Below, one piece after another: positions 59,045-64,000 of a stretch of DNA of 64,000 nt. The DNA is taken from positions 1,811,557-1,875,556 of the forward strand of contig NZ_CP130886.1 in the NCBI RefSeq assembly GCF_030622045.1, read 5' to 3'. A program made the position numbers and the translations under genes. Within the stretch, counting starts at the first letter, position 1; each line of letters starts with the position of its first letter. This DNA is from Planctellipticum variicoloris. GTDB taxonomy: Bacteria > Planctomycetota > Planctomycetia > Planctomycetales > Planctomycetaceae. Under the pieces are notes generated by a model, which was not told the DNA's origin, did no database searches, and saw nothing but the letters and a program-made list of their open reading frames with translations.

Positions 59045-59445
59045 GCCCTGGCCCTTCGTCCATCAAAGTGCGTGACCACCCATCGCACCGGACGGACCGA
59101 GGGACTTCGTCGGATTCCGTTCCGGCGTCATGGCTCTCTTCAGGATCGATCCGGTGAAGTGTCCCGCCCGAGCCGGCCGTCAAAGCCGCAACTCAGATTC
59201 CACGCGGATCGTTCCTTCCTGTTATTCGGGTTCTAACGCCTCTCGACGTGAGCGAAGGCGCGCGAACGCTGTTTTCGGAGATCGTATTGACGACGCAACT
59301 TCTTCTCAGGCAACGTCTTCAGAGATTTCTGAATACTGGCGATCGCCCGCAGACGACCGGTCGACCGGCATGTCGTCAGTGCCTTCGAATCGCGCCGACT
59401 GTGCCGGATCTACCGGCAGTTCGGCAAGTCGGGCAGTGAAAGACC
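59045..59445. other. Spacer without recognisable gene
   Basis: About 400 bp between the GH57 gene start and the terminator of the DUF309 gene. I see no gene, repeat or strong promoter that I would defend. Confidence 0.45.
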
Positions 59446-59480
59446 GCCGCCCGCGCTCCGATCGGAAACGCGGGCGGCGA
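59446..59480 (-). terminator. Hairpin terminator after DUF309 gene
   Basis: Arms CGCCGCCCGCG (59446-59456) and CGCGGGCGGCG (59470-59480) pair perfectly across a 13-base loop, 31 bases beyond the minus-strand stop codon. Confidence 0.55.
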
Positions 59481-59511
59481 ATTCTCGTGGCTGAACGGTC
59501 TGAAAGCGGTC

Positions 59512-60078
59512 TCAGGACAGCGGCAGCGGTTCGGGCAGGATGACGAACGGGAAGACGCGGGACGGCGTGCCCGGAGTCCACTTCTCTTTGTAGGTGAGCT
59601 GGGCCGCCCGGTCCGACGCAAACTGCAGCTTCGTGAACTGCAGACCGCAGAAGTGCTCGTCTCCCACTTCAGCCGCAACGTCCGCAAAAACTTCGCCCGC
59701 CGAGGCGGCATGCCGGCGCACGCCGTGAATGCTCAGCTCGCGCACTTTCACGCCGGCCGCCGACAGCTTGACCAGCCCCTTCAGGAACCGACCGACGGGC
59801 GAATCCGCACCGGAAGAACGCCAGAGACGCTCCCACTCCTCGTGCGATTCCCAGTAGTAGCCGTGGTTGAAATAGTCCAGCGCCAGCAGATAGCTGCGGT
59901 TTTCGGCCCAGGTCCCCGGCGTCAGCGGCTTCGGAGCCGGATGCTTCCGCTGGTAGCTATGGCCGCGAGGATCGCGATAGGGATGCGGCGTCTCCGTGCC
60001 GGGAACGTAGGTGTAGTTCGGCAGATCGGTGGAGGGGAGCAGCCGAATCGATTCCACAGGGGCCGTCTGGGTCGTCAT
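59512..60078 (-). CDS. DUF309 domain protein
   Basis: A 188-residue protein with the DUF309 signature [17 protein letters not shown] (about residues 70-86), followed by [15 protein letters not shown] and a helical region. The N-terminal 60 residues are an extra, Pro/His-rich segment not common to short DUF309 proteins. The family is metal-binding-like by its conserved His and Glu, but its function is unknown. No partner gene is near; the 293-bp spacer to the SufE gene shows nothing I can name. Confidence 0.85.
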   Translation of the reverse strand: MTTQTAPVESIRLLPSTDLPNYTYVPGTETPHPYRDPRGHSYQRKHPAPKPLTPGTWAENRSYLLALDYFNHGYYWESHEEWERLWRSSGADSPVGRFLKGLVKLSAAGVKVRELSIHGVRRHAASAGEVFADVAAEVGDEHFCGLQFTKLQFASDRAAQLTYKEKWTPGTPSRVFPFVILPEPLPLS

Positions 60079-60371
60079 TTTTCACTCTTCCTTAGCAGCC
60101 GCGGGGAGACCGCCAGCGTCCCGTCAGCAACGGCTGCGGGAATCGGTCGATCCGGGCGGAGAATTCAACGGTCAGATTCTCGTCGGGCAGGCCGGGTGGG
60201 CGGGATCGAGCACAGATACCGCAACAGTCGCTAACGTGTTGTCAATTTTGACGTTAGAAACTTACGACCGGTCGCGTTTCCATCCTCTTCACATTCTGCA
60301 GACCTTTAGGATACTCGGAAAACTCGCAAACGCGAGAGCGCTTCCAGCGAAAATCTGCGGCTGTCCGCGAC

Positions 60372-60806
60372 TTAAGGAACGGGTTTGTCTGCAGGCAACT
60401 CAGCCAGTACAGCCTGTTTGATCCGCCGAATCATCCCCTGCACCCCCTGCCTGCGCGTCATCCCCAGAGCATCCGCCAGCCCGAGCTGCCCGATCAGATC
60501 TTCCGGAACCGCCAGCACTTCGGCGGGCGAGGCTCCCTGCAGGCCGAGAACGAGCAATGTTACGAGGCCGCGCACGGTCGGGGATTTGCGCGGGACATCG
60601 GCTTCCAGCGCGACTTGACCGGCCTGAACTTCAACCCACAAATGAACCGCTGTCTGACATTCTTGCACCCGGCACTCGGGGGGAAAGGGGGCCGGGCCGC
60701 GAGTTTCGCTGACCGGGGGCAATTCGTCGCCCAGTTCCACGAGGAGCTCCAGTCGCTCGGTCGAGTCCAGTCCCTCAAATTCGCCCATCAGTTCCGTCAG
60801 TCGCAT
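60372..60806 (-). CDS. SufE family protein
   Basis: A 144-residue protein with MRLTELMGEFEGLDSTERLEL and a cysteine pair in ECRVQEC (Cys45, Cys50) followed by QTAVHLWVEV. In SufE/CsdE the cysteine that accepts sulfur from SufS sits in a VxGC segment before a conserved Trp; Cys50 fits that place. The C-terminal GLADALGMTRRQGVQGMIRRIK is family-like. It would stimulate cysteine desulfurase for Fe-S assembly. The rest of the suf operon is not in this window. Confidence 0.87.
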   Translation of the reverse strand: MRLTELMGEFEGLDSTERLELLVELGDELPPVSETRGPAPFPPECRVQECQTAVHLWVEVQAGQVALEADVPRKSPTVRGLVTLLVLGLQGASPAEVLAVPEDLIGQLGLADALGMTRRQGVQGMIRRIKQAVLAELPADKPVP

Positions 60807-60986
60807 CGTCAACGCAGCCCCTTTCCGGGAAAGATGTTGCCTCCATTCTAGAATCGTGGCCGTCGGCCACAACCGCGGGGTCTGGCTTTGAGAATCGCCG
60901 GCTGGCGCTGGGGTGCCTTGACCGCTTCGCCTAGAATGACCGGCATTGAACCCCGGAACATCCTTTGGGTCCTGAGGAACCTGTCT

Positions 60987-62327
60987 ATGCTGGATCATCC
61001 CTGGAGCCTGATTGCCGCGGCAACGTGCGCGGCTTGGCTGACCTCCCCCGCACCTGCTGAAGACTGGCCGCAATGGATGGGGCCGCAACGGAACGGCGTC
61101 TGGAACGAAACCGGTCTGATCCAAGAATTTGCCGCCGATGGTCCGGTGGTGAAGTGGCGCGTCCCGGTCGCGGGAGGATATTCCGGCCCCGCGGTGGCTG
61201 CGGGAAAAGTGTATCTGACGGACTATCTGCGAGAGTCGGGCGAGGCCTTCAACAACCCCGGTCAGCGGGCCGAATTGAAGGGCAAAGAGCGGGTCCTCTG
61301 CTTCGACGCGGCGACCGGCAAGGAACTGTGGAAGTACGAGTATGACTGTCCCTACAAAATCTCCTACCCCGCCGGTCCGCGCGCCACGCCGACCGTGCAT
61401 GGCGGCAAAGTCTATACCCTCGGCGCCGAGGGCCGGCTGACCTGTCTCGACGCCGAGTCGGGCCAAGAAATCTGGTCGCAGGAGCTCGCCGCCGCCTACA
61501 AGACGGAAGCTCCTATCTGGGGATTTGCCTCGCACCCGCTGGTCGACGGCGACAGGCTGATTCTCCTGGTCGGCGGTGAAGGAAGCGTGGCGGTCGCGTT
61601 CCACAAAGACACCGGCAAGGAGATCTGGAAAGCGCTGTCGGCCACCGAGCCGGGCTATGCGCCGCCGATCATCATTGAAGCCGCCGGCAAACGCCAACTG
61701 CTGATCTGGCATCCGCAGTCGATCAACAGCCTCAATCCCGAAACGGGCGAGTCGTACTGGTCGGTCCCGCTGGAACCGCAGTACGGCATGTCGATCATGG
61801 CTCCGCAGAAATCCGGCAATTCTCTGTTCGCCAGCGGCATCGGCGACGCCGCCGCCATGCTGGAACTCAAAACTGACGCGCCCGGCGCGGAAGTTGTCTG
61901 GCGGGGAGTTGCCAAGACCGCCGTCTACTGCGCCAACAGCACGCCCCTGATCGAAGACGGCGTCATCTACGGCGCCGACTGCCGCAGCGGCGGTCTGCGC
62001 GGCGTCGATCTGAAGACCGGCGAACGACTCTGGGAATCCTTTGCCCCCACGACCGGCGAACGCCGCGGCGGGCACGGAACGGCGTTTCTCGTCAAGAATG
62101 GCGACCGGCACCTGATCTTCAGCGAAACCGGCGACCTGATCATGGCCCGACTCTCGAAGTCCGGCTACGACGAAATCAGCCGGGCGCACATCCTGGAACC
62201 GACCGCCGAATGCTTCGGTCGCAACGTCGTCTGGAGCCACCCCGCCTTCGCCGACCGCTGCGTCTTCGCCCGGAACGACAAGGAGCTCGTCTGCGTTTCG
62301 CTGGCGAAGAGCCCCGAAAAGCAGTAA
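60987..62327 (+). CDS. PQQ-like beta-propeller repeat protein
   Basis: ATG 60987 follows GAGGAA and gives 446 residues. A signal peptide (SLIAAATCAAWLTSPAPA) leads to DWPQWMGPQRNGVW, the classic start of planctomycete PQQ-binding-like repeat proteins. Tandem propeller blades with AATGKELWK, AESGQEIWS and DTGKEIWK-type ends follow. The enzymatic activity is not proven for this outer family. The next gene is a homologous propeller 66 bp downstream, so they are probably tandem paralogues. Confidence 0.9.
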   Translation: MLDHPWSLIAAATCAAWLTSPAPAEDWPQWMGPQRNGVWNETGLIQEFAADGPVVKWRVPVAGGYSGPAVAAGKVYLTDYLRESGEAFNNPGQRAELKGKERVLCFDAATGKELWKYEYDCPYKISYPAGPRATPTVHGGKVYTLGAEGRLTCLDAESGQEIWSQELAAAYKTEAPIWGFASHPLVDGDRLILLVGGEGSVAVAFHKDTGKEIWKALSATEPGYAPPIIIEAAGKRQLLIWHPQSINSLNPETGESYWSVPLEPQYGMSIMAPQKSGNSLFASGIGDAAAMLELKTDAPGAEVVWRGVAKTAVYCANSTPLIEDGVIYGADCRSGGLRGVDLKTGERLWESFAPTTGERRGGHGTAFLVKNGDRHLIFSETGDLIMARLSKSGYDEISRAHILEPTAECFGRNVVWSHPAFADRCVFARNDKELVCVSLAKSPEKQ

Positions 62328-62393
62328 ACCGGAGCCTCCTCGGGCGCTCTTGTCGGCCCGATGGTCCCTGTGTTGGTCTGAGCGGAGTGTCCG

Positions 62394-63737
62394 ATGGTTC
62401 GCAGTCTGACGGTCCTGGCTTCGCTGTTCGTACTCTCGGCCGTCCAGGCCGAGGACTGGTCGCAGTTCCGGGGGCCCAACGGCGACGGCCGGGCCGACCA
62501 GCGCCAGCCTCCCATCGCCTGGGGCGACGCCCAAAACATTGCCTGGAAGACCGCGCTCCCCGGTCGTGGCTGGTCGTCCCCCGTCACCGATGGCCAGCGG
62601 ATCTGGGTCACCGCCGCCATCGAACATCCGCTGACGGAAGAGCAGAAGGAAGCGGCCCGCAAGGAAAAGCTGGCGGGCAATCCGCTCGCCAACCAGATGG
62701 ATGTGGTTGGTTCTGTATCGCTCCACTGGCAGGAGATCGATGCGGCGACCGGCAGGCTGCTCCACGATCAGGAACTCTTTTCGGTCAACAACCCCGCAGC
62801 CATCCACAGCCTCAACAGCTACGCGTCACCCACCCCCATCCTCGACCGCGGCCGGCTCTTCTGCCACTTCGGCACGATGGGTACCGCCGCCATCGACGTC
62901 GAAACCGGCAAGGTCCTCTGGAAGACCCGGTTGCCGGAAGAACACAGTGTCGGTCCCGGCGGATCGCCGGTCGTCTGGGGCGATCTGCTGATCGTGCAGT
63001 GCGACGGCACCGAGTCTCAGTCGGTCGTCGGTCTGGATATCCGAACCGGCGAAGAAGTCTGGCGCACGAAGCGTCCCCCGATGGAAGGGGACAAGGGCGA
63101 TCTTCACAAAGCCTTCTGCACCCCCCTCCTGATTCGCGTGGGGGACCGCGACCAGCTCGTCGGACTCGGCGCCCAGTGGGTCGTCGCCTACGACCCGGCG
63201 ACCGGAGCCGAGATCTGGAAAGTCCGGCACGGCTCCGGATTCTCCAACGTCTCGCGCCCGGTCTACAGCGACGGAATCGTCTTTATCTGCACGGGTTACA
63301 TGAAGCCCGAACTGGTCGCCATTCGCGCCGACGGGCAGGGGGACGTCACCGAGTCGCACGTCCTCTGGCGGATGAAGCGACAGGTCCCCGCCATGCCCTC
63401 GCCGATCGTCGTCGACGACCTGGTCTATATCGTTTCCGACGCCGGCATCGCCACCTGCGTCGAAGCCGCCACCGGCAAGGAAGTCTGGCAGGAACGAATT
63501 GGCGGCAACTATTCCGCTTCGCCCCTGTTTGCTAACGGCCGGATCTACATCAGCAGCCGCGAAGGGGCCACGACCGTCTTCAAGACCGGGCGTGAGTTCG
63601 TCTCGGAAAGCGTCAATACGCTCGAAGGCCAGTTGATGGCCTCGCCGGCGCTGATTGGCAACGACCTGGTCCTCCGTTCGGCGACCCACCTCTACCGGAT
63701 CTCCGGCGGTCCGGAAGCGAAAGTTAGCGCTCGCTGA
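62394..63737 (+). CDS. PQQ-like beta-propeller repeat protein (tandem paralogue)
   Basis: A 447-residue protein with a signal peptide (LTVLASLFVLSAVQA) and DWSQFRGPNGDGRAD, followed by propeller blades (ETGKVLWKT, RTGEEVWRT, ATGAEIWKV, ATGKEVWQE). The arrangement duplicates the upstream gene; sequence identity between them seems moderate from the repeated motifs. It is followed 44 bp later by a Gfo/Idh/MocA gene. An extracytoplasmic role in binding or electron transfer is likely but unproven. Confidence 0.9.
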   Translation: MVRSLTVLASLFVLSAVQAEDWSQFRGPNGDGRADQRQPPIAWGDAQNIAWKTALPGRGWSSPVTDGQRIWVTAAIEHPLTEEQKEAARKEKLAGNPLANQMDVVGSVSLHWQEIDAATGRLLHDQELFSVNNPAAIHSLNSYASPTPILDRGRLFCHFGTMGTAAIDVETGKVLWKTRLPEEHSVGPGGSPVVWGDLLIVQCDGTESQSVVGLDIRTGEEVWRTKRPPMEGDKGDLHKAFCTPLLIRVGDRDQLVGLGAQWVVAYDPATGAEIWKVRHGSGFSNVSRPVYSDGIVFICTGYMKPELVAIRADGQGDVTESHVLWRMKRQVPAMPSPIVVDDLVYIVSDAGIATCVEAATGKEVWQERIGGNYSASPLFANGRIYISSREGATTVFKTGREFVSESVNTLEGQLMASPALIGNDLVLRSATHLYRISGGPEAKVSAR

Positions 63738-63781
63738 AGGATTCGTTTCTGTTCCGGCCTCGATGAGGGAGCCCCGAGCGC

Positions 63782-64000
63782 ATGACGGATGTTCGAGTCG
63801 GCCTGATCGGCTACGGCGCCTGGGGGCGGCATCACGCCCGCGCGATTGCGGCGGTCCCCGGCGCCCGGCTGGTCGCCATCGCCGCCCGCTCGGACGAAAA
63901 CGCCGCCGCCGCCCACGCCGAACACCCTGCAGCGACCATCTATCGCTCGCCCGAAGACCTGCTGCAGCAGGCCCAGGTCGACCTGGTGGATGTCGTCCTT
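63782..64000 (+). CDS. Gfo/Idh/MocA family oxidoreductase, N-terminal part (runs off window)
   Basis: ATG 63782 opens a frame to the window edge (73 residues visible): VRVGLIGYGAWGRHHARAIA is a Rossmann NAD(P)-binding motif, followed by VAIAARSDENA and DLVDVVL. Unlike the oxidoreductase at 16938 it shows no Tat signal, so it is likely cytoplasmic. Substrate unknown. It is 44 bp after the second propeller gene and may be co-transcribed with it. Confidence 0.82.
   Translation, partial: MTDVRVGLIGYGAWGRHHARAIAAVPGARLVAIAARSDENAAAAHAEHPAATIYRSPEDLLQQAQVDLVDVVL

Noticed and set aside
60807-62807. Upstream extension of the SufE frame (811 codons in total)
   Set aside because: It would lie opposite the propeller gene; SufE length and start motif support ATG 60806.

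Overview
The window reads as chromosomal DNA of a planctomycete, probably order Planctomycetales. The basis is GC-rich sequence plus several lineage-typical families: a DUF1501 protein beside a PSCyt1/DUF1549/DUF1553 cytochrome protein, a BBP7-type outer-membrane barrel, Tat-exported Gfo/Idh/MocA and sugar-isomerase-like proteins, a DUF1080 lipoprotein, PQQ-type beta-propellers, a RedB-like/histidine kinase pair, an isolated rsmH, and short repeats of the kind common in this phylum. No rRNA, tRNA or CRISPR array was seen. Many long antisense ORFs are codon-bias shadows.

Layout. 1-3.6 kb: DUF1501 (cut by the window edge) and DUF1549/1553 proteins, divergent from a XylR-like regulator (3.76-4.9 kb). 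5-10.2 kb: phosphohexomutase, acyltransferase and purU on the minus strand, then a membrane protein and rsmH. 10.4-18.3 kb, plus strand: unknown secreted protein, DUF1801, RedB-like protein coupled to a hybrid histidine kinase, nadK, and a Tat-exported isomerase/oxidoreductase pair. 18.5-27.5 kb: folP, a Cys/Pro/Ala-rich exported repeat protein with its own promoter and hairpin, BBP7 barrel, acpS operon, trpS, pyrD, a tiny lipoprotein, an HU-like protein and a YkgJ protein. 27.6-32.6 kb: purM, an ABC-2 permease, a GAF-SpoIIE phosphatase, a DUF697-like GTPase and a possible antisense-overlapping zinc-ribbon protein. 32.8-37.1 kb: a three-gene GntR/ABC operon with a visible operator. 37.17-38.88 kb: an insertion sequence with 19-bp terminal inverted repeats and a frame-split transposase. 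39-49.7 kb: a lipoprotein, LysR regulator, gltB, a GxxExxY cassette bounded by inverted repeats, gltD, a two-gene module of unknown function and rpiB. 49.7-64 kb: CoA-disulfide-reductase-like/rhodanese fusion, cytochrome c, DUF1080 and FKBP lipoproteins, aspartate aminotransferase, histone-H1-like peptide, PfkB kinase, GH57 enzyme, DUF309, SufE, two PQQ propellers and the start of another Gfo/Idh/MocA oxidoreductase.

Working together. Most genes are housekeeping: nitrogen assimilation (LysR-gltB-gltD), one-carbon and purine metabolism (purU, purM), folate, pyrimidine and NADP synthesis, and glycan handling (GH57, PfkB, DUF1080, Gfo/Idh). The less ordinary parts are the GxxExxY insertion that splits gltB from gltD, the unrecognised pair directly after gltD, the YtrA-type operon with an operator over its -10, the split IS, the cysteine-pair repeat protein, and a 37-bp repeat present in four intergenic spaces.
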